From NCBI RefSeq assembly GCF_014198245.1, contig NZ_JACIHE010000001.1, positions 558,001-622,000 on the forward strand: DNA of 64,000 bases, read 5' to 3'. A model generated the notes under the pieces. That model ran no database searches and was not told the DNA's origin. It saw nothing but the letters and a program-made list of their open reading frames with translations. This document shows, piece by piece, positions 17,999 through 26,254 of this stretch. The stretch is from Bradyrhizobium sp. cir1 (GTDB taxonomy: Bacteria > Pseudomonadota > Alphaproteobacteria > Rhizobiales > Xanthobacteraceae). Made by a program: the position numbers and the translations under genes. Every line of letters begins with the position of its first letter. Position 1 is the first letter of the stretch.

Positions 17999-19252
17999 TC
18001 AGGCGACGCGTTCCTCGCGTCTTTCCAGGGCCGAAACGATTGCGCCTTCTTTTTCGAGCGCTTCGATCTGCGTCTGGTCGAACCCGTGCTCGGCCAGAAC
18101 CTCTCTTGTGTGTTCACCATAGACCGGTGCGCCTGACAGCACCCTGCCGGGCGTGCCTGAGAATTTCACGGGAAGCCCGATCGTCTTCACGGGGCCGAGC
18201 GTGGAATGCTCGACCTCGACCACCATCTCGCGCGCCAGCGTCTGCGGGTCGCTCAGGGCTTCCAGCATGTCGTGCACGGGGCCGCACGGCACGCCCTTCT
18301 CGTCCAGCGCTGCGAGCCAATGCGCCCGCGACTTCTTGCGGAAGCGCTCGCTGAGGACGGCTTCGAGCTCCTTCAGGTTCGCCATGCGGTCGGCGCCATT
18401 GACGAAGCGCGGATCGGCGGCGAGCTCGCTCGCGCCGAGTGCTTCCAGCATCAACAGCCAGTGCTTCTTGTTGGCACCGCCGACCACGAGCCAGCCGTCC
18501 GAGGCTTCGAAGGCCTGATACGGCGCGTTGAGCGGATGGGCCGAGCCCATCGCGCGCGGCGCAGTGCCCGCGGCGAGCGCGATGGTGGACTGCCAATAGG
18601 TCTGGACCAGCGCGGCCTCGTAAAGCGAGGTCTCGACCCACTGCCCTTCGCCGGTCTTGAGGCGATGGGTATAGGCGGCGAGAATGCCCATGCTCGCGAG
18701 CAGGCCGGCGGTGATGTCGGACAGCGGCGGGCCGCATTTGACGGGCGGACCATCCGGGCGCTCGCCGGTAAAGCTCATGATGCCGCTCATGGCCTGCGCC
18801 ACCAGATCGAAGCCGCGGCGGTGCTTGTAGGGACCGGTGCGACCAAAGCCCGACAACGAGCAGTAGATCAGCGATGGAAATTGCTTGTGCAGCTCCTCAT
18901 AGCCGAAGCCGAGACGCTCCATGGCGCCCGGCGCAAAATTCTCGACCAGCACGTCGGCGTCCGCGATCAGCCGGCGCAGCACCTGCTTGCCGCCATCCGT
19001 CTTGAGGTCGAGCACGATGCCGCGCTTGTTACGGTTCATCATCAGGAAGGAGGCCGCCTCCTCGCCGATCTTTGGCGGCACGGAGTGACGGGTGTCATCG
19101 CCGTTCGGCGATTTCTCGATCTTGATGACGTCGGCGCCCATGTCGGCGAGCATCAGGGTGCAGGTCGGCCCCGCCATGACATGGGTGAGATCGATGACCT
19201 TGAGACCGGCCAGCGGTCCCGAACGGCGAGAGGTCGGTTGTGAACTTTGCAT
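17999..19252 (-). CDS. CaiB/BaiF-type family III CoA-transferase
   Basis: Transfers CoA between carboxylic acids in the cytosol. The 417-residue protein begins GPLAGLKVIDLTHVMAGPTC, followed by ADMGADVIKIEKS, NRNKRGIVLDLK and DVLVENFAPGAMERLG, all standard family III blocks. The catalytic aspartate is in GFDLVAQAMSG near residue 150. The gene sits nine bases after the crotonase gene and about 50 bases before tctC, so it is in the same operon and would activate the acid imported by TctABC. Donor and acceptor acids are unknown. Confidence 0.93.
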   Translation of the reverse strand: MQSSQPTSRRSGPLAGLKVIDLTHVMAGPTCTLMLADMGADVIKIEKSPNGDDTRHSVPPKIGEEAASFLMMNRNKRGIVLDLKTDGGKQVLRRLIADADVLVENFAPGAMERLGFGYEELHKQFPSLIYCSLSGFGRTGPYKHRRGFDLVAQAMSGIMSFTGERPDGPPVKCGPPLSDITAGLLASMGILAAYTHRLKTGEGQWVETSLYEAALVQTYWQSTIALAAGTAPRAMGSAHPLNAPYQAFEASDGWLVVGGANKKHWLLMLEALGASELAADPRFVNGADRMANLKELEAVLSERFRKKSRAHWLAALDEKGVPCGPVHDMLEALSDPQTLAREMVVEVEHSTLGPVKTIGLPVKFSGTPGRVLSGAPVYGEHTREVLAEHGFDQTQIEALEKEGAIVSALERREERVA

Positions 19253-19261
19253 CGGGGCGTC

Positions 19262-20056
19262 CTATTGGCCGCGCCATTGCGGCGCGCGCTTGTTGAGGAA
19301 AGCATCGAGCCCTTCGCGAAAGTCCTGGCTCGTGTAGCACATCAGGATGAGGTCTTCGCCCTCGTCCTGGGTCAGCCGCCGTTGCAGGCGGGCGACCGCC
19401 TGCTTGGTCGCATTCAGCGTCAGCGGCGCATGACTGGCGAGCAGCCGGGCAACTTCGTCGGCGCGCCTGTCGAGCGCAGCAAGGTCATCGACGACCTCGC
19501 CGAGCAGGCCGACGCGCGCGGCCTCGGGGGCGTCAACGAGGCGCGCGGTGAAGATCAGATCCTTGACGCGGGCGGCGCCGATCAGCGCGGTGAGACGGCT
19601 GACATTGGACATCGACAGGCAATTGCCGAGCGTGCGGGCGATGGGAAACCCGATTTTCGCAGCTTTGGTGCCGATGCGGAGGTCGCAGGCCGCGGCGATG
19701 CCGGCGCCGCCGCCGGTGCAAAAGCCGTTGATCGCGGCGATGGTCGGCACGCGGCACTGCTCCAGCGTCGAGAGCACCCGATCGATCCGGTTCTCGTAGT
19801 CGATCGCGTCCTGCGGCGTTTTGAACTCGCGGAACTGATTGATGTCGGTGCCGGAGGCGAAGGCCTTGTCGCCGGCTCCGCGCAGCACCAGCACCTTGAT
19901 CGCATGATCGCGGTTGGCCTCCTCGCAGATCGCCGCGAGGCGTTCGTACATCGCGAAGGTAAAGGCGTTGCGGGCCTGCGGGCGGTTGAAGGTGATCCGC
20001 CCGATGCCGTCATTGCATTCAAAAACGAGGTCGTCCGCCTTCGCAGCCAGGTCCAT
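19262..20056 (-). CDS. Crotonase-superfamily protein lacking both hydratase glutamates
   Basis: A 264-residue crotonase-fold enzyme acting on a CoA thioester. The oxyanion-hole elements are present (KAFASGTDINQF and NGFCTGGGAGIAAACD). At the two positions where enoyl-CoA hydratase has catalytic Glu (GGGCE and QPE in rat ECH), this protein has GGGAG and FPI, so ordinary hydration of an enoyl-CoA is doubtful. Other crotonase relatives use different residues for isomerase, decarboxylase, lyase or hydrolase chemistry. First gene of the operon with the CoA-transferase, tctCBA and the PdxA-like gene; its promoter faces the GntR regulator and is flanked by an inverted operator. Confidence 0.85.
   Translation of the reverse strand: MDLAAKADDLVFECNDGIGRITFNRPQARNAFTFAMYERLAAICEEANRDHAIKVLVLRGAGDKAFASGTDINQFREFKTPQDAIDYENRIDRVLSTLEQCRVPTIAAINGFCTGGGAGIAAACDLRIGTKAAKIGFPIARTLGNCLSMSNVSRLTALIGAARVKDLIFTARLVDAPEAARVGLLGEVVDDLAALDRRADEVARLLASHAPLTLNATKQAVARLQRRLTQDEGEDLILMCYTSQDFREGLDAFLNKRAPQWRGQ
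20012..20025. promoter_or_regulatory. Possible third operator copy inside the crotonase coding start
   Basis: ATTGCATTCAAAAA matches the palindrome half found in the adjacent intergenic region at 12 of 14 positions. It lies within the first codons of the crotonase gene, so it may be chance or a downstream auxiliary site. Confidence 0.3.
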
Positions 20057-20083
20057 TTCCTCATGTCCTCTTGTTTTTTACAT

Positions 20084-20097
20084 TTTTGAATGCAAAA
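20084..20097. promoter_or_regulatory. Candidate GntR operator, copy 1
   Basis: TTTTGAATGCAAAA lies 27 bases before the crotonase ATG. It is the exact reverse complement of a second copy 62 bases away near the regulator gene. FCD-type GntR proteins usually bind such A/T-flanked palindromes next to their own promoter. Confidence 0.6.
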
Positions 20098-20145
20098 TTT
20101 GCGATTAGCAAGCCGGAATTTCAAAGTATCGCCAGATAATCTCGC

Positions 20146-20159
20146 TTTTGCATTCAAAA
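20146..20159. promoter_or_regulatory. Candidate GntR operator, copy 2
   Basis: TTTTGCATTCAAAA, exact inverted match to copy 1, ends 12 bases before the regulator ATG. A repressor bound here would block its own transcription or early elongation and, with copy 1, the divergent catabolic operon. Confidence 0.6.
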
Positions 20160-20171
20160 CGGAGCGCTTCC

Positions 20172-20837
20172 ATGCTTCACGAGGAGGTCGTCGGCCGCAT
20201 CCGCGCCATCCTGCTCGACGGTGAAATCCCGCCGGGCGCGCGGATTCCTGAGCGCGAGCTGTGCGAAAGGCTCGAGATTTCGCGCACGCCGCTGCGCGAG
20301 GCGCTCAAGGTGCTCGCCGCCGAAGGCCTCGTGCAGCTGCTGCCGCATCGCGGCTCGCGCGCGGCAAAGCTGACCGACAAGGACATGCGCGACCTGTTCG
20401 AGGTCTGCCAGGGGCTCGAGGCGCTGGCCGGCGAGCTCGCCTGCGAGCGCATTGGCGATGCCGAGATCGGCGCGATCGCCGCCGCGCATGACGAGATGGT
20501 GCGGCATTATCGCGAGGGCGATCTGATCCAGTACTATCGCGGCAACCGCGCCATCCACGAGGCCATCGTCGCCGCGGCCGGCAATCCCGTGCTCGCGGGG
20601 CTCTATGCCTCCGTGACCGCGCGCATCCGCCCCGCGCGCTATGTCACGCCGATGACGCCGCAGCGCTGGGCGCTCGCGGTGAAGGAGCACGAGGCAATCC
20701 TGAACGCGCTGCAGCGGCGCGACGGCGCGGGCCTCTCGCACATCCTGCGTGCGCATCTGCGCCACAAGCGCGAGGAGGTCTTGCAGGCGGGTTTTGCGGA
20801 GACGGAAGGAAGTGAGCCCGCGCTGCGGATCGCATAA
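20172..20837 (+). CDS. GntR-family regulator, FCD subfamily
   Basis: A 221-residue transcription factor. The N-terminal winged helix contains IPPGARIPERELCERLEISR and TPLREALKVLAAEGLVQLLP, and the C-terminal all-helical FCD ligand domain has FEVCQGLEALAGELACER and the metal-ligand-type histidines in the NRAIHEAI and RAHLRHKREE helices. The ATG at 20172 has GGAG seven bases upstream; a TTG eight codons earlier is in frame but lacks a site and would overlap operator copy 2. It is divergent from the CoA-transferase/TctABC operon and is its likely regulator, with the imported acid or a CoA-free intermediate as effector. Confidence 0.92.
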   Translation: MLHEEVVGRIRAILLDGEIPPGARIPERELCERLEISRTPLREALKVLAAEGLVQLLPHRGSRAAKLTDKDMRDLFEVCQGLEALAGELACERIGDAEIGAIAAAHDEMVRHYREGDLIQYYRGNRAIHEAIVAAAGNPVLAGLYASVTARIRPARYVTPMTPQRWALAVKEHEAILNALQRRDGAGLSHILRAHLRHKREEVLQAGFAETEGSEPALRIA

Positions 20838-21031
20838 GTCTTTTTGCAGCGAAGATTCAGCGGACACAATCACGACACAATCATTGATTGTTTCTTACCC
20901 ACCCCACGATCATCGCAATCCGTTTCCTCTTGCGAGCCTGTCTGAACCGGCGCAGCATCTCGCTGCCGGCCTCAGGCCGCACATCACGCGCGAACAACCG
21001 CGCGGATCAAAACAGAAAATGGAGGATGCGA

Positions 21032-22003
21032 ATGACACTTGATGTCTCACGTCGGTCCCTGCTCGCACTCGGGGCGGGCCTCGGCGCCAGTGCGCTGCTC
21101 GGCAGCAGTGCGATGGCGCGCGCGCCCAAGCTCGGCACCCAGACGCCCTATTGGCATCGCTTCATTCTCGGCGATGCCGAAGTGACCGTCGTGTCCGACG
21201 GGCCGCTGCCGCTCGGCGACCCCTCCGGCACCTTCACCGGTGTCCCCACGGAAGAGGTGAAGAAGATGCTGGCGGACAATTTCCTGTCGCCGGACAACGT
21301 CGTGCTCGAACAGAACTCTCCGATCGTCAACACCGGCGACAAGCTCATCCTGTTCGATACCGGCATGGGCAGCTCGAAAATGTTCGGCGCCAGCACCGGG
21401 CGACAACAGAGGAGCATGATGGAGGCCGGCATCAAGCCGGAGGATATCGATGCCGTGGTCTGCTCGCACGCGCATATCGACCACATCGGCGGCATCGTGG
21501 ATGCCAACAACAAGCCGCTGTTCCCGAATGCGCAGATCTACATCTCGCAGACCGATTTCGACTTCTGGACCGACGAAGGCAAGCTCGGCAGCCCGGCCAA
21601 GGACTTCGTCGTGCATGCCCGCAAGAACCTGCTGCCGGTGCGCGACCGCATCGTGTTCTTCAAGGACGGCCAGGAATTCCTGCCCGGGGTGCAGGCGATC
21701 GCGGCGCCCGGCCATACCGTCGGCCACACCATCTTCATGGTCTCCTCGGCCGGCAAGTCCTTCGCGTTCCTCGGCGACCTCTCGCACCATTCGGTGCTGC
21801 TGCTGGAGCGGCCGCGGATGGAATTCTCCTACGACACCGACCCGAAACAGGCGGCGGAATCGCGCGTGAAGCTGCTGACCATGCTCGCGGCGAACAAGGT
21901 CCCGGTGATGTCCTATCACTTCGCCTGGCCGGGCTACGGCCACGTCGCCAAGGCCGGCGAAGGATTCCATTACTATCCCGAACCGATGCAGATGACTTTG
22001 TAG
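21032..22003 (+). CDS. Tat-exported metallo-beta-lactamase-fold hydrolase
   Basis: A 323-residue MBL-fold protein with a twin-arginine signal (DVSRRSLLALGAGLGASALL). The metal motif is CSHAHIDHIGG, with later ligands in APGHTVGHTIF, the Asp of FLGDLSHHS and the C-terminal SYHFAWPGYGHV. The spacing fits the AHL-lactonase/glyoxalase II-like subgroup that carries two metals. The ATG is preceded by GGAGG six bases upstream. It stands alone between the GntR gene and a gap of about 250 bases. Substrate unknown; periplasmic lactone or ester hydrolysis is plausible. Confidence 0.88.
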   Translation: MTLDVSRRSLLALGAGLGASALLGSSAMARAPKLGTQTPYWHRFILGDAEVTVVSDGPLPLGDPSGTFTGVPTEEVKKMLADNFLSPDNVVLEQNSPIVNTGDKLILFDTGMGSSKMFGASTGRQQRSMMEAGIKPEDIDAVVCSHAHIDHIGGIVDANNKPLFPNAQIYISQTDFDFWTDEGKLGSPAKDFVVHARKNLLPVRDRIVFFKDGQEFLPGVQAIAAPGHTVGHTIFMVSSAGKSFAFLGDLSHHSVLLLERPRMEFSYDTDPKQAAESRVKLLTMLAANKVPVMSYHFAWPGYGHVAKAGEGFHYYPEPMQMTL

Positions 22004-22255
22004 CCGGTGACATCAAGCCCGGGTCGCGCATGTGCGGCCCGGGCCGGTCATCTGATCTGCCCGCGTACGACCGAGGGGAATGGTCCCTGACCAATTCCTG
22101 TTCTCCGCGCTTCTGGAGCATTTTTCGACAAGGCAGGCCCGTTCCAGGCAAGAGCCCGCCGCATTGCTCGGCTAAGACTCCGCCCGCATCATTCATCGTC
22201 GCGACAGCGTAAGGCCCTTACCCGATCGCGTTCGAAAATGCCGAGGAGACATGCC

Positions 22256-22999
22256 ATGAAGATCGTCGTGATCGGCGGCACCGGTTTGATCGGATCCAAG
22301 CTCGTGGCGAAGCTGAAGCAGCAGGGCCACAACGCCGTGGCCGCCTCGCCGAAGTCGGGCGTGAATGCCGTCACCGGCGAAGGTCTCGCGGCCGCGCTGG
22401 CTGGCGCGGATGTCGTGGTCGACGTCGCCAACGCACCGTCCTGGGAGCCCGCCGCGGTGCTCGAATTCTTCCAGCGATCGAGTCAGAACCTCGCGGCGAC
22501 GGAGGCCGCAGCGGGCGTCAAGCATCACGTCGCGCTGTCGATCGTCGGCACCGATCGCTCGCCCGACATCGCCTATTTCCGGGCCAAGCTCGCGCAGGAG
22601 AGCATCGTCAAGGCCTCGTCGGTGCCCTACTCCATCGTGCGCGCCACGCAATTCTTCGAATTCCTCGGCGCCATCGCGGAGACGGGCGCGGCCGACGGGC
22701 GCATCGTCGTTCCATCGGCGGCATTTCAGCCGATCGCATCCGACGACGTGGTCGCTTGCCTCGCAGAGGTCGCGACCGGGCGGCCGCTGAACGGCACGAT
22801 CGATATCGCAGGACCCGAAAAGGCGCCCTTCAACGAGTTCGTTGCGCGCCGTCTGAAAGCGGTCGGCGACAGCCGTCCGGTCGTGGGAGACGCCAAGGCC
22901 GGATATTACGGGTCACCCATCGAGGATACCTCGCTGGTCCCGCTCGGCGAGGCGCGGCTCGGAAAGACGCCACTCGCGGCATGGCTCGCGACGGTGTGA
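22256..22999 (+). CDS. NAD(P)-binding atypical SDR (NmrA/NAD(P)H-binding type)
   Basis: A 247-residue Rossmann protein with the glycine motif MKIVVIGGTGLIGSKLVAKL at the N-terminus, and family blocks GADVVVDVANAPSWE, VGTDRSP and SIVRATQFFEFLG. Proteins of this type act as NAD(P)H-dependent reductases or as redox-sensing regulators such as NmrA/YtfG; the Tyr-x3-Lys pair of classical SDRs is not evident. The ATG at 22256 follows GAGGAG by seven bases, better than the one six codons upstream. A short gap separates it from the cupin gene; the two may be cotranscribed. Confidence 0.85.
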   Translation: MKIVVIGGTGLIGSKLVAKLKQQGHNAVAASPKSGVNAVTGEGLAAALAGADVVVDVANAPSWEPAAVLEFFQRSSQNLAATEAAAGVKHHVALSIVGTDRSPDIAYFRAKLAQESIVKASSVPYSIVRATQFFEFLGAIAETGAADGRIVVPSAAFQPIASDDVVACLAEVATGRPLNGTIDIAGPEKAPFNEFVARRLKAVGDSRPVVGDAKAGYYGSPIEDTSLVPLGEARLGKTPLAAWLATV

Positions 23000-23041
23000 A
23001 TATCCTCAGGTCACTGCAACATCGGCGATGAAGGATTTCCC

Positions 23042-23464
23042 ATGCGCAGACTGTTGATCGCGACGGCGGCGTGCGCCCTAGTCTTCCTGTCGGCACAGGC
23101 TGCCGAGGCGCAGTCTGAAGCGAAATCGGCCAAGGTGACCGTGGTGTTCGACCATGCGCTGCCGAATGTCCCCGGCAAGAGCATGAAGGGCGTGCTGGTC
23201 GAATATGGTCCCGGCGGCTCCTCGCCGGCCCACACCCACGCGCGCTCCGCATTCATCTATGCGACGGTGCTGGAGGGCGCGATCCGAAGCCAGGTCAATG
23301 ACGAGCCCGCCAAGGTCTATCAGAAGGGCGAGAACTTTTTCGAAAAGCCCGGCGATCGCCACGCCGTCAGCTCCAACGCCAGCGACACCGAGCCTGCGAA
23401 GCTGCTGGCCGTCTTCGTGGTCGACACGGCCGATACAGAGCTGACGATACCGATCGTGAAGTAG
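23042..23464 (+). CDS. Exported single-domain cupin
   Basis: A 140-residue protein with a Sec signal (LLIATAACALVFLSAQAAEA). The cupin motif 1 region GSSPAHTHARSAFIYATVLEG contributes two metal-ligand histidines and the second motif contains KPGDRHAVSSNASDTEPAKL. It is a small beta-barrel, likely metal-binding in the periplasm, with no assigned reaction. It lies about 40 bases after the NAD(P)-binding gene on the same strand. No partner in the window suggests a substrate. Confidence 0.85.
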   Translation: MRRLLIATAACALVFLSAQAAEAQSEAKSAKVTVVFDHALPNVPGKSMKGVLVEYGPGGSSPAHTHARSAFIYATVLEGAIRSQVNDEPAKVYQKGENFFEKPGDRHAVSSNASDTEPAKLLAVFVVDTADTELTIPIVK

Positions 23465-23614
23465 AGCGTGCTATTCCGCGGGCTCCGCGACCGCGGCGGG
23501 GCTTGCGGCTGCATCCGGTTCGAGGGCGTGCCGCTGCGCCTCATCGCGGAAATGCTGTTCGGCATCCCCCGAGATAGCCGGACACGCCATCCCACAAGAG
23601 CATGGTCGCGCGGT

Positions 23615-24166
23615 TCAGTTGCGGCTGGCAAGGAAGCGCGCGGTGGGCCGCAACGCATCGATATCCGGAACAGTCTCGCCTGCCTGGGCGCCCGAGCACC
23701 ATGGATAGGGCAACGCCGCCAGCCAGCGCATGATCGGTCCAGCGTCCTCGGCGGGAAGCACGGACATGGCCGCGATCTCGATCACCAGTTTCGTCACGCG
23801 GCCATCGCCGGAGCCGAAATGCCAGTCATAATGTCCGCACCCAACGCGAACCGCGCCGCCCTGCCTCGCCGACATTCCGACCAGCCAATCGCAGCGGACA
23901 TGCGGCAGATAATCCGAGCCGGGACGCGACAGGCAAAATGTACGCACATTCTCGTACTGCTCGCCAAAGCCGGTGACCAGCACCTGGGTCACCTGCTCAA
24001 GTCCCTTCGCCGAACTCGGAAACGAAATGGCGTCGGTCTTGACGATCATTTCGAGCTTACAGTCGTTCGCGAAAGCGCGCGTCATCAACTGCGGACGGTT
24101 GCCATCCTTCGCCAGAATATACGTGCTGATCGCGTCGGCGGCGGTGATGGCGGTGGGTCGGCTCAT
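23615..24166 (-). CDS. NTF2-like (SnoaL) domain protein
   Basis: A 183-residue protein whose pattern fits the NTF2-like cone fold: an N-terminal helix (TAADAISTYILAKDGNRPQL), DCKLEMIVKTDAISFPSSAK, then a core with CDWLVGMSA and HYDWHFGSGDGRVTKLVIEI. Such domains serve as isomerases, dehydratases or binding modules. GAGGGT precedes the ATG at 24166; longer starts exist but lack a site. It ends with a low-complexity basic tail. It sits 31 bases downstream of a HAD dehalogenase gene and may share its transcript. Confidence 0.7.
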   Translation of the reverse strand: MSRPTAITAADAISTYILAKDGNRPQLMTRAFANDCKLEMIVKTDAISFPSSAKGLEQVTQVLVTGFGEQYENVRTFCLSRPGSDYLPHVRCDWLVGMSARQGGAVRVGCGHYDWHFGSGDGRVTKLVIEIAAMSVLPAEDAGPIMRWLAALPYPWCSGAQAGETVPDIDALRPTARFLASRN

Positions 24167-24197
24167 TCGGTCACCCTCAAGATGCCCGGGCCGGAGC

Positions 24198-24917
24198 CTA
24201 GCACCCCAGCCTGTCGGCGATCCCGCCAAAGTCCTTCGCGACGATGTCCCAATTGCCCGTCGCCTCGAAATCGACCTTCTGCAGCGGCCCGTACTCGGTC
24301 GGCCTCGCGACGAACGCAGTCTTGAGCCCGTTCTTCTGGGCAGCGGCGAGATCGCCGTTGTGGGCGGCGACCATCATCACCTCTTGCGGCTTGAGGCCAA
24401 GCAGGCGTGCGGCACCGAGATAGGTCTCGGGATCGGGCTTGTAGTGCTCGAACAGCTCGGCCGACATGATGAGATCCCACGGCAGGCCGGCAAACTTGGC
24501 CATGTTGGTGAGGAGCGCGACGTTGCCGTTCGAGAGCGGCGAGATCACGAATTTCGTCTTCAGCCGGGTCAGGCCGGCGACGCTGTCGGGCCAAGGATTG
24601 AGCCGGTGCCAGCCCCTGGTGAGGTAATCGAGATCGGCGTCGGCGAGGCCCTTGATCTCGAGTTTCTCGACGAGCTTCTCCAGCGAGCGGCGGTGCAGAT
24701 CGTCGAGCATGACATAGCCGCGCTCGGGATGCTTGCGCACATCGTCCATGGACGCGACGTACATGCCGCGCCAGCCGTCGACCAAAGCGGTCCAGTCGGC
24801 GCTGATGCCGCGGCCCTTCGCCCACCACATGAAGTCGGTGATCAGGCTGGTGCGCCAGTCCACCACCGTGCCGAACACGTCGAAGATCAGGGCTTTGACG
24901 GCGGAAAGGTCGGACAT
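24198..24917 (-). CDS. Haloacid dehalogenase type II family protein
   Basis: A 239-residue HAD hydrolase of the 2-haloacid dehalogenase subgroup. Motif I is ALIFDVFGTVVDW with the nucleophilic Asp; motif II SPLSNGN, the Lys of HYKPDPETYLGAA, and motif IV VAAHNGDLAAAQKNGLKT follow. In characterised 2-haloacid dehalogenases the last block is usually SSNAWD, so dehalogenation is not certain here. Start chosen at the ATG at 24917. The gene is separated from glpX by an inverted intergenic repeat. Confidence 0.88.
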   Translation of the reverse strand: MSDLSAVKALIFDVFGTVVDWRTSLITDFMWWAKGRGISADWTALVDGWRGMYVASMDDVRKHPERGYVMLDDLHRRSLEKLVEKLEIKGLADADLDYLTRGWHRLNPWPDSVAGLTRLKTKFVISPLSNGNVALLTNMAKFAGLPWDLIMSAELFEHYKPDPETYLGAARLLGLKPQEVMMVAAHNGDLAAAQKNGLKTAFVARPTEYGPLQKVDFEATGNWDIVAKDFGGIADRLGC

Positions 24918-24950
24918 ATGCGCTTCCCCTGTTGTTCTTGTTGCCTTGTT

Positions 24951-25070
24951 GTCATTCCGGGGCGATGCGCAGCATCGAGCCCGGAATCCATTTCGCGTCG
25001 GAGTCTGCCGCCCGATGGATTCCGGGCTCTCCGGGCCGCGCTTTGCGCGGTCCCGTCGCCCCGGAATGAC
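24951..25070. repeat. Intergenic palindromic repeat, family B
   Basis: Starts GTCATTCCGGGGCGATGC and ends GCCCCGGAATGAC, with inner pairs such as GAGCCCGGAATCCAT against ATGGATTCCGGGCTC. The whole forms a long imperfect hairpin. A second copy of the same ends lies between paiB and the DedA gene. Confidence 0.85.
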
Positions 25071-25090
25071 GGCAGTTGGTGTCGCCTTGA

Positions 25091-26092
25091 TCAATCCAGG
25101 TGGAACTTCGCCAGCTCGCGGTGCTCGGCCTTGATGTAGCGCACGGTACCGGTGACGGAGCGCATCACCACCGTCTCGGTCTCGATCACGCCGTCCTTGC
25201 GGAACTTGACGCCCGACAGCAGCGAGCCCGTGGTGACGCCGGTAGCGGCGAACAGGCAGTCGCCGCGCGCCATGTCCTCGATGCCGTAGATCATCTTGGG
25301 ATCGTTGACGCCCATCTTGGCGGCGCGCTCGCGCTTCTCGTCGGAATCGAGGATCAGGCGGCACTGCATCTGGCCGCCGATGCAGCGCAGCGCCACGGCC
25401 GCGAGCACGCCTTCCGGCGCGCCGCCGGTGCCGAGATACATGTCGACGCCGGTGTTGTCGGGGTCGGCGCAGTGGATCACGCCGGCGACGTCGCCGTCGG
25501 TGATGAGGCGCACGGCGGCGCCGGTCGAGCGCACGCTCTCGATGATGCTGGCATGGCGCGGACGGTCGAGCACGAGAACGGTAATGCCGTCAGGCTTGAC
25601 GCCCTTGGCCTTGGCGAGGCGGCGGACATTGTCGGCGGGCGAGGCATCAATTTCGACCACACCCTTGTCGTAACCGGGGCCAATCGCGAGCTTCTCCATG
25701 TAGACGTCAGGCGCGTGCAGCAGCGTGCCGCCGTCGGCCATCGCCATGGTGGCGATCGAGCCCGGCATGTTCTTGGCGCACAGCGTGGTGCCCTCGAGCG
25801 GGTCGACGGCGATATCGACCTCGGGGCCGGCCTTGAGGCCGACCTGCTCGCCGATATAGAGCATCGGCGCCTCGTCGCGCTCGCCCTCGCCGATCACGAT
25901 GGTGCCCTGGATCGGCAGCTTGTTCAGCTCGCGCCGCATGGCATCGACCGCGGCCTGGTCGGCCGCTTTCTCGTTACCGTGCCCGCGCAGCCGCGCCGAC
26001 GACACCGCCGCCCGCTCCGTCACCCGCACGATCTCCAGCGTGAGAATGCGCTCGAGCAAGGCGTGCGGGGGGACTTCAATATGGGTCGACAT
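25091..26092 (-). CDS. glpX: Class II fructose-1,6-bisphosphatase
   Basis: GlpX hydrolyses fructose 1,6-bisphosphate in gluconeogenesis and, in autotrophs, the Calvin cycle. At 333 residues it has GTIVIGEGERDEAPMLYIGE near residue 55 and DPLEGTTLCAKNMPGSIA near 97, which carry the Mg-binding acids, then EVDIAVDPLEGTT-type context and the GGAPEGVLAAVALRCIGGQM block near the C-terminal half. It follows hom by about 160 bases on the same strand, an arrangement common in rhizobia. The family repeat E1 and hom lie immediately upstream. Confidence 0.96.
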   Translation of the reverse strand: MSTHIEVPPHALLERILTLEIVRVTERAAVSSARLRGHGNEKAADQAAVDAMRRELNKLPIQGTIVIGEGERDEAPMLYIGEQVGLKAGPEVDIAVDPLEGTTLCAKNMPGSIATMAMADGGTLLHAPDVYMEKLAIGPGYDKGVVEIDASPADNVRRLAKAKGVKPDGITVLVLDRPRHASIIESVRSTGAAVRLITDGDVAGVIHCADPDNTGVDMYLGTGGAPEGVLAAVALRCIGGQMQCRLILDSDEKRERAAKMGVNDPKMIYGIEDMARGDCLFAATGVTTGSLLSGVKFRKDGVIETETVVMRSVTGTVRYIKAEHRELAKFHLD

Positions 26093-26179
26093 CGGCTCAC
26101 TCCTTCAAACAGGTTCGGGACAGAAGTCTCTGCCCGCATCAACTCTCAACGCCCTCGGTTCGTTCGAACCGCCTCATTA

Positions 26180-26254
26180 TTTGAGCATGCTCTTTCCGAA
26201 ATACCGCTTCACACTTTGCGCTAGCGCGGCCCTCCGGGTCCGGAGCATGCTCTA
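26180..26254. repeat. Intergenic repeat E1, end overlaps the hom stop codon
   Basis: Family E: left end TTTGAGCATGCTC, core CCGCTTCACACTTT, right end CCGGAGCATGCTCTA. The last three bases are the complement of the hom TAG stop. The middle is more diverged than in the two other copies in the window. Same orientation relative to the converging gene as the others. Confidence 0.8.
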
